Of a stretch of DNA of 64,000 bases, positions 46,035-54,383 are shown one piece after another. Position 1 is the stretch's first letter, and every line of letters begins with the position of its first letter. Both the position numbers and the translations under genes were made by a program. Source of the DNA: Acidobacteriota bacterium (lineage in GTDB: Bacteria; Acidobacteriota; Terriglobia; Acidiferrales; UBA7541); assembly GCA_003224145.1 (NCBI GenBank), contig QHYN01000199.1, positions 1 to 64,000 on the forward strand, in the 5' to 3' direction. Under the pieces are notes generated by a model. The model ran no database searches. It was not told the origin of the DNA and worked only from the letters and a program-made list of their open reading frames with translations.

Positions 46035-46313
46035 CTACAACTCGAAGTCGAGAGCGCGTTCTTTCTGCAAGAGCGCGAGATAGCCGATAATGTCCTGCTC
46101 GACTTTGTGCGGCTCCGCTTTCGAATAAATTTGTTGCAACTCGGCGATGATCTGCACCACGGTGTGCTGGCCGTCGCAGCGCGAAACGATTTCCAAGCTC
46201 GGGCCATTCAGGCGCAGAGCACGTTCGGGCATCAGGAGCATACGCTGATTGTTGTTCTCTCCCATGCGACACCCCGGAGCGAGCCGCGGCCGGCTGTTCC
46301 CCTCCATTGTCAT
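46035..46313 (-). CDS. pqqD: PQQ biosynthesis chaperone PqqD
   Basis: This 92-residue peptide-binding protein presents PqqA to PqqE. The sequence matches the family: RLAPGCRMGENNNQRMLLMPERALRLNGPSLEIVSRCDGQHTVVQIIAELQQIY, with its typical winged-helix-like fold. The chosen start (MTMEGNS) overlaps the pqqC stop by ATGA. The longer ORF (242 codons) runs through pqqC in another frame and is a shadow. It is stand-alone and not fused to PqqC, as happens in some bacteria. Confidence 0.94.
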   Translation of the reverse strand: MTMEGNSRPRLAPGCRMGENNNQRMLLMPERALRLNGPSLEIVSRCDGQHTVVQIIAELQQIYSKAEPHKVEQDIIGYLALLQKERALDFEL

Positions 46314-47074
46314 GTGCTTTCCGTGGCAGGCTGGAAAGCGCCCGGGGGAGACCAGCCGGGATTCACATAGGCGAAATAGAGGGCGTCGAGCTGGGCCCAG
46401 AGAATGTCGCATTTGGCGCGCAGAGCAGCATGAGCATTGTCTTGTTCTTCGCGCGTGCGCGCGTGTTTCACAACCCATGCGAGAGCGAATTCGGCGTCTT
46501 CGGGAGCCTGGGTGAGGCGGCCGGTGAAATAGTCCAGACCCCCGGAAAGCCAAGGATAGTGCCGGCGCATGCGATCCAAGCGTAGGGCAATGAGTTTGTG
46601 GGAAAAAAGTTCCGTGAGCGAAGATGCGACGGCCTCCAGATGCGAATGTGTGGAGACGAAATCGACGTAGGCCTGTACCGCGAAACGCGTGGCCGGCAGA
46701 ATGCCATCGCCGCGGAGAGCGTGATCGCGCGAAAGGCCGGTGGCTTCGACAAGTTTCAGCCATTTCTCAATGCCGCCCGGTTTTGTTCCGTCGCCGTCGT
46801 GGTCGAGGATGCGCTTGCGCCAGGCGAGGCGAAAGGCGGGATCTTCGCTGCGGGCAAGAATAGCCGCGTCTTTGATGGGGATGCGGCTTTGATAGTAGTA
46901 GCGATTCAGTGCCCAGGCCTGAAGCTGGCCGCGGGTCAGCTTGCCTTCGTGCATGAGCAAGTGAAAGGGATGCTTGTGGTGATAGCGCTCTTCGCCGATG
47001 GCGTGAAAACCAGCGATGAGCTGGGCTTCGGAGAGCAGAGGTTTTTCAAAGGAACTGGTCATGGATGGGGTCAT
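46310..47074 (-). CDS. pqqC: PQQ synthase PqqC
   Basis: This 254-residue cytosolic oxidase performs the last ring closure and eight-electron oxidation to PQQ without metal. Characteristic segments are RYHHKHPFHLLMHEGKLTRGQLQAWALNRYYYQSRIPIKDAAILAR near residue 35 (His and Arg ligands), ILDHDGDG near 90 and VDFVSTHSHLEAVASSLTELFSHKLI near 138. It overlaps pqqB by 4 bases (start within the stop) and pqqD by 4 bases. Two Met codons precede the fold start (MTPSMTS); either could be used. Confidence 0.96.
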   Translation of the reverse strand: MTPSMTSSFEKPLLSEAQLIAGFHAIGEERYHHKHPFHLLMHEGKLTRGQLQAWALNRYYYQSRIPIKDAAILARSEDPAFRLAWRKRILDHDGDGTKPGGIEKWLKLVEATGLSRDHALRGDGILPATRFAVQAYVDFVSTHSHLEAVASSLTELFSHKLIALRLDRMRRHYPWLSGGLDYFTGRLTQAPEDAEFALAWVVKHARTREEQDNAHAALRAKCDILWAQLDALYFAYVNPGWSPPGAFQPATEST

Positions 47075-48006
47075 AGCTCGAACTCCATCCCATCATAGGC
47101 GATTTCGAAGCCCGCTTCACGTACAGTGCGGTGTTCGGCGCTGTCTTCGTCAAGGATTGGATTGGTATTGTTGATGTGGATCAAGATTCTGCGGCCCTTG
47201 TCATTCGCAGGAAATTGCTCGAGCAGGCCCCCCGGGCCGGAGAGCGGCAAGTGCCCGATTTCGCGGGCGGATTTGCTGCTGCGGCCTGTTTTCGACAACT
47301 CATCGTCGCTCCAGAACGTGCCGTCGATGAGGGTGACATCAGAGGTCTCGGCAGCGGACCTCCACGCGCTCGAAGAGCCGGAAAGTGAGGGGGCAAAAAA
47401 GAAACGCCTCTGGCCTTGCTCCATGACGAAGCCGACCGTTGCTTCCTCGGGCGAGAGCGTCCGGAGAGTCTCCTCGCCCACGTAATCTGGATAAGAGCTT
47501 CCGAGCGACACTGTGGTGCAGATGAATTCTGGTGGCGCAGAGGAGTCTTCGGAGAGATGACAGCCCAAGCGTCCCTTGCTAGACAGAGTCTGCCATTTCA
47601 CCGGCGGATCGGAACGCTCCAAAACGCGGAATATCTTGTTTTCTTTCTGGAGAACGCGCTGCACGCCAGCAGTCGCGAACAAAAAGAAGCTCTGAAATTC
47701 GCGCAGATGGAGGAGGCCCATTACGGAATCAACGTCAGCACTCGGCAGGAACACGCCTCCAATCGGCGATGGAGAAGAATCGTCCCGGGGTGGAGAGAGC
47801 TCACGGGTAGCGAGCACTTGATGCCTTAGATCTGGAGAAGCGCCGAGAAGAAACCAAGTCTTGGAGTCAGGCGAGAAGATGACTTGCGTTTGCGTACGCG
47901 GACGAGCTTTTAGAGTTCCGCGGCGCAACGCGCTACAGTTTGGACAGTTGCAATTCCATTGGGGAAAGCCGCCCCCGGCTGCGGAGCCGAGGATCTTTAC
48001 GCGCAT
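47071..48006 (-). CDS. pqqB: PQQ biosynthesis hydroxylase-like protein PqqB
   Basis: This 311-residue protein of the metallo-beta-lactamase fold is thought to hydroxylate the Tyr of the PqqA intermediate. It begins MRVKILGSAAGGGFPQWNCNCPNCS, the family signature with two Cys that bind iron or zinc, and ends with HINNTNPILDEDSAEHRTVREAGFEIAYDGMEFEL. The central part carries VDSVMGLLHLREFQSF. It overlaps pqqC. It lies 42 bases after pqqA in the same operon. Confidence 0.95.
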   Translation of the reverse strand: MRVKILGSAAGGGFPQWNCNCPNCSALRRGTLKARPRTQTQVIFSPDSKTWFLLGASPDLRHQVLATRELSPPRDDSSPSPIGGVFLPSADVDSVMGLLHLREFQSFFLFATAGVQRVLQKENKIFRVLERSDPPVKWQTLSSKGRLGCHLSEDSSAPPEFICTTVSLGSSYPDYVGEETLRTLSPEEATVGFVMEQGQRRFFFAPSLSGSSSAWRSAAETSDVTLIDGTFWSDDELSKTGRSSKSAREIGHLPLSGPGGLLEQFPANDKGRRILIHINNTNPILDEDSAEHRTVREAGFEIAYDGMEFEL

Positions 48007-48048
48007 TCCGGCACGGCTGCCAGTGACTGATTCTGGCGGAGAGGAAGA

Positions 48049-48126
48049 TTAAAGCTCGGCGTTGGCGTAAGAGGTAACTTCGCAATTGAGGTCGATCTCT
48101 TCGTGCTGAGGGGTGGTCCATTCCAT
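48049..48126 (-). CDS. pqqA: PQQ precursor peptide PqqA
   Basis: This is the 25-residue precursor MEWTTPQHEEIDLNCEVTSYANAEL. The Glu and Tyr of EVTSY (E-x3-Y) are the residues cross-linked by PqqE and turned into PQQ. The ATG follows aaaggag by 8 bases. In the same leader a small hairpin (ctcc taaa ggag) can pair the ribosome site, which may tune its translation. It is too short for the ORF track except inside an 84-codon frame, whose upstream part is non-coding. It is the first gene of pqqABCDE. Confidence 0.93.
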   Translation of the reverse strand: MEWTTPQHEEIDLNCEVTSYANAEL

Positions 48127-48413
48127 GAAAAGGGCTCCTTTAGGAGTCTGAGATATCACGACCAGTAAAGCATAACACGAGAGCCGGAAGAATGGAATAG
48201 GGAAGTGGAAGAGGCGGGTGCCCGCTCGACACCGGCCCAGGGCTGCGGGCCTGACCAAATTAGTACCAATTTCTAGACTAGCATCGGCTGACAATCCCAC
48301 CACTAAGGCTTGAAGCTGTGACGCGAGAGAGCCACAAGCAGTTGCGGCGAAAACGGCACGCTTGGTCCCGTCTAATTTTCACAACTTTTTTTAAACAAAA
48401 TGCATGTTTCCTC
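48127..48413. other. Divergent control region between pqqA and mraZ
   Basis: No gene was found in these 287 bases. They must contain the minus-strand pqq promoter, but I see no good -35/-10 pair; the best -10 candidate (tatgct, minus strand, near 48170) lacks a convincing -35. The right part leads into the mraZ promoter. Confidence 0.5.
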
Positions 48414-48441
48414 TTGACAAGCGCCAAACAGAGCCTATCAT
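48414..48441 (+). promoter_or_regulatory. Sigma-70 promoter of mraZ and the dcw cluster
   Basis: Consensus -35 TTGACA (48414-48419), a 16-base spacer and -10 TATCAT (48436-48441). Transcription would start near 48448, directly within the 10-bp repeat array, leaving a leader of about 160 bases before mraZ. Confidence 0.85.
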
Positions 48442-48510
48442 GTGGGCCAAAGTGGTGAGAAGTGGGCTACAGTAGAACAAAGTAGCGGGCGGTAGGGCAA
48501 AGTAGACAGC
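48441..48510 (+). promoter_or_regulatory. Predicted MraZ operator: 10-bp direct repeats
   Basis: Seven 10-bp units lie in exact register, each with a 5-base core followed by 5 variable bases: TGTGG, AGTGG, AGTGG, AGTAG, AGTAG, GGTAG, AGTAG. A further TGTGG lies in the same register at 48521. Known MraZ operators are short direct repeats with a 10-bp period just upstream of mraZ, so this is very likely the autoregulatory site. The core (AGTRG) differs from the E. coli TGGGN. It overlaps the expected transcription start. Confidence 0.85.
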
Positions 48511-48606
48511 TTGAGTAACTTGTGGTGAAAGTGGGCATTTTGGCCTTTCCAGACCACATTTTTGTCTCGAATCCCGGGAAAACCGGGGTCGAATTGAACG
48601 GAACAA

Positions 48607-49047
48607 ATGAAGCTGCGGGGCAACTGTCCGGCGAAGGTGGACGAGAAGGGGCGATTGAAGATACCCGCCGTGTTTTTGGAGGAGCTCAAGGAGTACGGAA
48701 ACCAGTTTTACATTACCAGCCCAACGGGTGAGACGGCACGGATTTATCCGATGAAGGTTTGGTCGGAGATCGAGGACAAGTTGGCGCGGTTGCCCACGAC
48801 GAATAAAGCGAAAAGGAAGTTCTTGATGAGGACAAGCTACTACGGGCAAACCGTGGAGATGGACGGTCAGGGAAGAGTGCTGGTGCCTGCGGTGCTGCGT
48901 GAGGCCGCGCAAACCAAGGGCGAAGTAGATGTTTTCGGCGCCCTCAATTATCTGGAGGTGATGAATCACACCAGGGCGTTGGATCAATTGAAGAATGATC
49001 CGTACACCGATGAGGACGACAAGGTGTTGGGAGACCTGGGGATTTGA
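48607..49047 (+). CDS. mraZ: Transcriptional regulator MraZ
   Basis: This 146-residue DNA-binding protein represses its own dcw operon. It contains the two swapped-hairpin SpoVT/AbrB-like halves, each with the D-x3-G-R motif: VDEKGRLKIPAVF near residue 12 and MDGQGRVLVPAVLRE near residue 85. The N-terminus MKLRGNCPAKVDEKGR is typical. The ribosome site is weak (cggaac). It is the first gene of the dcw cluster, with the operator array 100-160 bases upstream. It forms an octameric or dodecameric ring in relatives, which explains the many evenly spaced operator repeats. Confidence 0.97.
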   Translation: MKLRGNCPAKVDEKGRLKIPAVFLEELKEYGNQFYITSPTGETARIYPMKVWSEIEDKLARLPTTNKAKRKFLMRTSYYGQTVEMDGQGRVLVPAVLREAAQTKGEVDVFGALNYLEVMNHTRALDQLKNDPYTDEDDKVLGDLGI

Positions 49048-49094
49048 TGCCGCAAGAGAAGTAGAGGATCGGGCTGGGCGAAGGGTTCAAAGGA

Positions 49095-49973
49095 TTGAGC
49101 GCGGCGCATACGCCGGTACTGTTGGAAGAGGTGCTGGAATGGCTGCACATAAAGCCGGACAGAACGTACATCGACGCCACGCTAGGAGCGGGCGGGCACT
49201 CAGCAGCCATCGCGGAGAGATTGACCTCTGGGAGATTGATCAGCCTGGACCGGGACGCACAGGCGTTAGAACTTGGGCGGGCAAGGCTCAAAATCTTTGG
49301 GGCGAAAGTGAAGCTGATCCAAGCACCGTTCTCGAGGATCGCGGAGGTCGCACAAGAGTTGGGGATTCCGCCGGCGGACGGGGTCTTGGCCGACTTGGGG
49401 GTTTCGAGCATGCAGCTTGACCAGGCCGCGCGGGGGTTTTCGTTTCGCGAGGCGGGGCCGCTGGACATGCGAATGGATGCCGGAACCGATGAGTTGACGG
49501 CAGAAGAGATTGTGAATCGATGGCCGGAGAGAGAGCTGGCCGATTTGCTCTACCGCGAGGCGGATGAGCACGATTCCCGAAGGATCGCCAGGGCGATCAT
49601 GAGAGCGCGACCCATAAGAGATACCGCGCACCTGGCAACGACTGTGGCAGGGGCCCGAAAGCAATGGGGAAGGCAGAGACTGCATCCCGCAACAAAAACG
49701 TTTCTGGCGCTGCGGATAGCGGTGAATCGAGAGATGGAGGAACTCGGGCAGTTTCTTTCTCGGACCCCCGCCACAATGAATTCAGGCGGCCGCTGGGTGG
49801 TTCTGAGTTACCACTCGCGGGAAGACCGTCTGGTGAAGCGCGCGTTTCAGGAGGGTGAGCGAGCAGGAACGCTCCGCGTGCTGACCAAACATGTAATCCA
49901 GCCCACCAAGGAAGAGAAGGCGGGCAACCCACGTTCGCGAAGTGCGAAACTGCGGTGTGCGGAAAGAGTATAG
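49095..49973 (+). CDS. rsmH: 16S rRNA m4C1402 methyltransferase RsmH
   Basis: This 292-residue SAM-dependent enzyme N4-methylates C1402 of 16S rRNA. Family motifs: HTPVLLEEVLEWL near residue 5, DATLGAGGHS near 28 (SAM loop), GVLADLGVSSMQLDQAARGFSF near 96, and the C-terminal HSREDRLVKRAFQ with SRSAKLRCAERV. The start is TTG with ggcgaagggttcaaagga upstream, not ATG. It follows mraZ by 47 bases. The normal length is about 310. Confidence 0.97.
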   Translation: MSAAHTPVLLEEVLEWLHIKPDRTYIDATLGAGGHSAAIAERLTSGRLISLDRDAQALELGRARLKIFGAKVKLIQAPFSRIAEVAQELGIPPADGVLADLGVSSMQLDQAARGFSFREAGPLDMRMDAGTDELTAEEIVNRWPERELADLLYREADEHDSRRIARAIMRARPIRDTAHLATTVAGARKQWGRQRLHPATKTFLALRIAVNREMEELGQFLSRTPATMNSGGRWVVLSYHSREDRLVKRAFQEGERAGTLRVLTKHVIQPTKEEKAGNPRSRSAKLRCAERV

Positions 49974-49975
49974 CC

Positions 49976-50392
49976 ATGGCGAGAAGGAACAAAGCAGCAG
50001 CAAAGCTGGAATTTCAAACGGTCAAGCGAATCGACAACTCGAGGCTGGTGCGCCGCGTCGAGCCGGTAAAGATGCGGAATTATTGCCGAACCCTGGCACT
50101 GGGCGGCATCGTGGCGGCTTTTTTCATGCTTTATATCTACCAGCATTTTCGCTGTATTGATCTAAGCTTCCAATTGGAAGAAGTAAAAGCAAAACAAGTG
50201 GAAGCCGCGACGCTGAACTCTTCCCTGAAGCTGGAGATTGCCAGCCTGCGAAATCCGATGCGCATCGATGTCATTGCCCGGCGCCAATTGGGACTGACCG
50301 AGCCGCTGCCGACGCAAGTGCAGGAATACGACGCCCCGCCGGGCGCCGAGGTGGCTGCCGCGAGATACGTCCGCCAGAACCGCGCGCGGTAG
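49976..50392 (+). CDS. ftsL: Cell division protein FtsL
   Basis: This 138-residue bitopic protein has a basic cytosolic N-terminus (MARRNKAAAKLEF), one membrane helix at about residues 42-60 (LALGGIVAAFFMLYIYQHF) and a periplasmic coiled coil (LEEVKAKQVEAATLNSSLKLEIASLRNP) with the FtsL/DivIC-like tail (IARRQLGLTEP). It would stabilise the FtsQLB and FtsWI complex at the septum. I chose ATG 49976, two bases after the rsmH stop. FtsL is poorly conserved, so assignment rests largely on position and topology. Confidence 0.85.
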   Translation: MARRNKAAAKLEFQTVKRIDNSRLVRRVEPVKMRNYCRTLALGGIVAAFFMLYIYQHFRCIDLSFQLEEVKAKQVEAATLNSSLKLEIASLRNPMRIDVIARRQLGLTEPLPTQVQEYDAPPGAEVAAARYVRQNRAR

Positions 50393-50474
50393 CGCTCTCA
50401 GCGTGCGGGCTGTCAGAGAATCTGCACACGTAGAATGAACATTGAGGCGGAGTGCTGGCCGAACTGATCTCACC

Positions 50475-52616
50475 ATGCCCCAAAATCGCGCGCACGCCCT
50501 GATGAGAGATCGCCGAACGGTGAATCGTGGGCGAGAGCGCACGGCAGCGGATCGTTTGCTCATTGTTGCCGGCTTGACTCTTCTCTGGATCACCGCGGTC
50601 TTTGGCCGTTTAGCGTACCTTCAACTTTTCTGTCACAGCGAATACTTGGCGCGGGCGGCCCGACAGCAACAGCGCACCATTGAAATCACGCCAAAGCGCG
50701 GCTCGATCTACGACCGCAACATGCATCCGCTGGCGATGAGCATTCCTGTGGATTCCGTGTTCGCCGTGCCCACCGAGGTTGGAGATGCACAGCTCGCGGC
50801 GCAATTGCTCTCGCGAGTGCTGGGGATCCCGGGCGATGTGCTGGAAGCACGATTGGAATCGGGGCAGAGTTTTGTTTGGATCGCGCGCAAGGTACCGCCA
50901 GACAAAAAGGAGGCGGTCGAGGCCTTGAACCTGATGGGCATCTATTTCCAGAAAGAGAATCAGCGCATCTATCCGAAAAGGGATCTTGCCGCCCACGTGT
51001 TGGGCTTCGTCGACCTGGATGAAAAGGGGCTCGGTGGGATCGAGCACGAACTGGACAGCAAAATCCGCGGCAAGAGCGAAAAGATCGTGGTGATGGCAGA
51101 CGCGCGCCAGCGCTGGTTCGACGGAGGGGAAGCACAGCGCGAACCCGGCGCAAGCGTGATCCTGACGCTGGATGAGAGAGTGCAGTACATCGCCGAGCGC
51201 GAACTCGCCGCAGCCATCGCCAAGACGCACGCCATGGCCGGGACCGTCATGGTGATGAACCCTAACACGGGGGAGATCCTCGCGTTGGCCAGCTGGCCGA
51301 AGTTCAATCCGAATGCTGCAAACGAGGCGCCTGCCGAATCGCGGATGAACCGCGCCGTCACGGCACTGTACGAGCCGGGTTCGACCTTTAAGTTGATTAC
51401 CTTGGCGGCGGCCTTCGATCAAGGCATCACCCGGCCGGAGGAGGTGTTCGATTGCGAGAATGGCGCGGTGTATGTAGCAGGCCACCGGATTCACGACCAT
51501 AAGCCGTTCGGCCTGTTGAGCGTTGCTGACATTCTGGCCCAATCGAGTGACGTGGGAGCGATCAAGATCGCATTGCGGTTGGGAGCGCCAAAATTTTACG
51601 ATTACATTCGCGCGTTCGGATTTGGCCAGCCTACCGGTGTAGATCTGCCCGGAGAGAGCAAAGGCCTCGTGCGGAGGCTGGAGAGCTGGTCGGCGATCTC
51701 CATTGGATCGATTTCGATGGGACAAGAGGTGGGCGTCACGCCGATTCAGCTCATCAGCGCCGTTTCCGCAATCGCGAATGGCGGTTTACTTTACAAGCCG
51801 CACGTAGTAGCGGAATTACGACGCGGGGATCGAGTCGTGCCATCGGAAGGGGTTCTGGCACTAGCGGACCCCCGACGGGTGATCCGGCCGGAAACGGCGG
51901 CGACGCTTCGCCGGCTGATGGAAAGAGTGGTGCTCAACGGCACCGGAAAGCTGGCTCGCCTCGATGGTTGGACCGCGGCGGGGAAAACAGGCTCCGCTCA
52001 GAAAATTGATCCCGCTACAGGCCGCTATTCCAGGACGCAACTGATTGCTTCATTTACCGGGTTTGCCCCGATTAGCAACCCGGCGGTCACGATCCTGGTG
52101 TCGCTGGATTCGCCGGTCGGGCAACGCGAAGGCGGACAGGTGGCGGCGCCGGTTTTCAAGCGCATCGCGGAGCAGATCCTTCCTTACTTGGATGTACCTC
52201 GCGATGTGCCCATCGGACCACGGCTTCTTCAAGCTGCTTACCGGAGCGACCGAGCATCAAACTCAGCAGCGCTCGCGGATTTCACGCCGACGGATTTTAC
52301 CGGCCAGCCGGACCAGCCCCCGGCTGAATTTGCCGGGACCACTGCAAAGGCGGGCATGGGCCAGCTTCCTCCGGTAACGGTGGCCGTGGATGAAGGCGGC
52401 GATATTCCGGTCCCGGACATGAGTGGAAAAACGGTGCGAGAGGTGACCGAGATGTGCCTTCGTTTGGGGCTGGATCCCGTATTGGTTGGCAGCGGTCTTG
52501 CAACAAATCAGAAGCCGGCGGCGGAATCGAAGCTGAGGCGCGGGGCGAAGGTCACCGTACAATTCGGAACACCGGCGCCGAAGAACAGCAAGTCTCGGAA
52601 GGGAACCCGGCGTTAG
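50475..52616 (+). CDS. ftsI: Septal peptidoglycan transpeptidase FtsI with PASTA domain
   Basis: This 713-residue class B penicillin-binding protein has an N-terminal membrane helix (about residues 30-52), a dimerisation domain, and a transpeptidase domain with PGSTFKL (catalytic Ser), QSSDVG (the SxN motif with Asp for Asn) and AGKTGSAQK. The C-terminus has one PASTA domain (about 640-700; VPDMSGKTVREVTEMCLRLGLDPV). It cross-links septal peptidoglycan with FtsW. I chose the ATG of MPQNRAHALM 82 bases after ftsL. Whether SSD alters beta-lactam affinity cannot be told; E. coli PBP2 also has Asp here. Confidence 0.95.
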   Translation: MPQNRAHALMRDRRTVNRGRERTAADRLLIVAGLTLLWITAVFGRLAYLQLFCHSEYLARAARQQQRTIEITPKRGSIYDRNMHPLAMSIPVDSVFAVPTEVGDAQLAAQLLSRVLGIPGDVLEARLESGQSFVWIARKVPPDKKEAVEALNLMGIYFQKENQRIYPKRDLAAHVLGFVDLDEKGLGGIEHELDSKIRGKSEKIVVMADARQRWFDGGEAQREPGASVILTLDERVQYIAERELAAAIAKTHAMAGTVMVMNPNTGEILALASWPKFNPNAANEAPAESRMNRAVTALYEPGSTFKLITLAAAFDQGITRPEEVFDCENGAVYVAGHRIHDHKPFGLLSVADILAQSSDVGAIKIALRLGAPKFYDYIRAFGFGQPTGVDLPGESKGLVRRLESWSAISIGSISMGQEVGVTPIQLISAVSAIANGGLLYKPHVVAELRRGDRVVPSEGVLALADPRRVIRPETAATLRRLMERVVLNGTGKLARLDGWTAAGKTGSAQKIDPATGRYSRTQLIASFTGFAPISNPAVTILVSLDSPVGQREGGQVAAPVFKRIAEQILPYLDVPRDVPIGPRLLQAAYRSDRASNSAALADFTPTDFTGQPDQPPAEFAGTTAKAGMGQLPPVTVAVDEGGDIPVPDMSGKTVREVTEMCLRLGLDPVLVGSGLATNQKPAAESKLRRGAKVTVQFGTPAPKNSKSRKGTRR

Positions 52617-52617
52617 G

Positions 52618-54231
52618 ATGAGGACTGGACTCAGCCATGAAGAAGATCGAGTGCAGGAATCTGCTACAACCCGCGCCGATGGCCCTGTGAGTCATTCTGT
52701 CCGCACAGGCACGGATACCATTCGGAAAAAGCTCAGGGAAGTCCTTCTAGGAATCGAAACCGCCCCGCTCTTCGCGGCAGGAGAGTATGAAATTCAGCAA
52801 GTTGCCTGCGATTCGCGGAAAGTGCGGCCTGGGGCGATGTTTTTCGCTTTACACGGGGCCAAGGCGAACGGGAACGCGTTTATTCAAGACGCCATCCAGC
52901 GCGGCGCGATGGTCATCGCAAGCGAAGAGCCAGCGCCTGCCGACGCACAAACAGGAGTGGTGTGGATTCAGGTTGGAGAAGCACGCAAGGCGCTGGCAAT
53001 CGCGGCCGCGAATTTCTACGGGCACCCCGCAAGCGCGCTCCAACTGGTGGCGGTGACGGGGACGAACGGGAAAACCACCACAACTTCGCTGGTTGATGCG
53101 ATGGTGAAGGCTTCGGGGGCGAAGACGGGCTTGTTTGGTACGATTTCCTATCACACGCCGCTCGGCGATTACCCCGCACCCAATACCACGCCGGAATCGG
53201 TGGACCTGCAAGGATTTTTGGCGGAGACCCGTGATGCCGGCGGGAAATACGCAGTGCTCGAAGCCAGCTCGCATTCCCTGTCGATGGATCGGCTGTGGGG
53301 CTGCCATTTTCAAGCTGCGGTTTTCACCAACTTGACGCGCGAGCACATGGATTTTCACCAGACCTTTGAGGATTATTTCGCCGCAAAAAAGAGGCTCTTC
53401 GAGGGCACGGGAGCAGGCGCTCCGGAAGTGGCCGTTCTGAATATCGACGATGAGTTTGGCAAGCGGCTCGTGGGCTTGGCGAAGAAAACCGTGAGCTACG
53501 GGCTGGAATCCGGCGCCGACATCACGACCAAGAAATTTCAACTGAATTTCGAGGGATTGAGTTTCACGGCGCAAACGCCGCATGGAAAGGTGCACATTGT
53601 TTCGCGGCTCGTCGGGCGGATCAACGTGTACAACCTGCTTGCAGCGATTGGTGCGGCGCAGGCCCTGGGTCTTTCGAATGAAATCATTGAAAAGGGCATC
53701 CAAAATCTGGAGAGCGTTTCCGGACGCTTTCAGCAGATTGTTCAAGGCCAGCCTTTCGTCGTGATCGTGGATTACGCGCACACCGACGATGCGCTGGAGA
53801 ATCTAATTCGAACGGCGCGGGAGCTAAATCCAAACGGACGCATCATCACGCTTTTCGGATGCGGCGGATTGAAGGATCGAACCAAGCGGCCCGTCATGGG
53901 GGAAGTCACAGGCCGGTTGAGCGACCTGACGATTCTTTCGAACGATAATCCGCGCACGGAAGATCCGCTGAAAATCATCAGCGACATCATTGTGGGACTG
54001 CAAAAGACGGCAGGAAAATATCTGATCGAGCCTGACCGGGAAAAAGCCATCGGCATGGCGATGGATGAAGCGCGGGCGGGCGACATTGTGTTGCTGGCCG
54101 GAAAGGGTCACGAGAATTACCAGATTCTTGCCGACCGCACGCTGGAATTTGACGATCGGGAAATGGCGCGGCGCGCGCTTCGTGAACGGGGATTTGAAGG
54201 GCCGCAGAATGGCTCCGGGTTTGGCACGTAG
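52618..54231 (+). CDS. murE: UDP-MurNAc-tripeptide synthetase MurE (meso-DAP)
   Basis: This 537-residue ligase adds meso-diaminopimelate to UDP-MurNAc-L-Ala-D-Glu. The P-loop is VTGTNGKTTTTSLVDAM near residue 145, and NTTPESVDLQ and ASSHSLSMDRLWG follow. The substrate-specifying motif is DNPRTEDP near residue 442 (Asn-Pro-Arg, the DAP form rather than the Lys form). GKGHENYQI closes the fold. An N-terminal stretch of about 35 residues before the first domain looks disordered, so a later start is possible. It begins 1 base after the ftsI stop, a tight coupling. Confidence 0.97.
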   Translation: MRTGLSHEEDRVQESATTRADGPVSHSVRTGTDTIRKKLREVLLGIETAPLFAAGEYEIQQVACDSRKVRPGAMFFALHGAKANGNAFIQDAIQRGAMVIASEEPAPADAQTGVVWIQVGEARKALAIAAANFYGHPASALQLVAVTGTNGKTTTTSLVDAMVKASGAKTGLFGTISYHTPLGDYPAPNTTPESVDLQGFLAETRDAGGKYAVLEASSHSLSMDRLWGCHFQAAVFTNLTREHMDFHQTFEDYFAAKKRLFEGTGAGAPEVAVLNIDDEFGKRLVGLAKKTVSYGLESGADITTKKFQLNFEGLSFTAQTPHGKVHIVSRLVGRINVYNLLAAIGAAQALGLSNEIIEKGIQNLESVSGRFQQIVQGQPFVVIVDYAHTDDALENLIRTARELNPNGRIITLFGCGGLKDRTKRPVMGEVTGRLSDLTILSNDNPRTEDPLKIISDIIVGLQKTAGKYLIEPDREKAIGMAMDEARAGDIVLLAGKGHENYQILADRTLEFDDREMARRALRERGFEGPQNGSGFGT

Positions 54232-54383
54232 CGCGCTTGTTTCTTGGCAGGGACGAGGGCGCTCGGGTTGCGGGGCGGCCGATACGGGCCGGTCGCTAAC
54301 CTCTCGAAAGGAGGAGCCCTCAATACGTTGAGCACCGAGCGAACCGTGGCGTACTGGGTTAAGACGAACCCTCTGAGGAGCTT

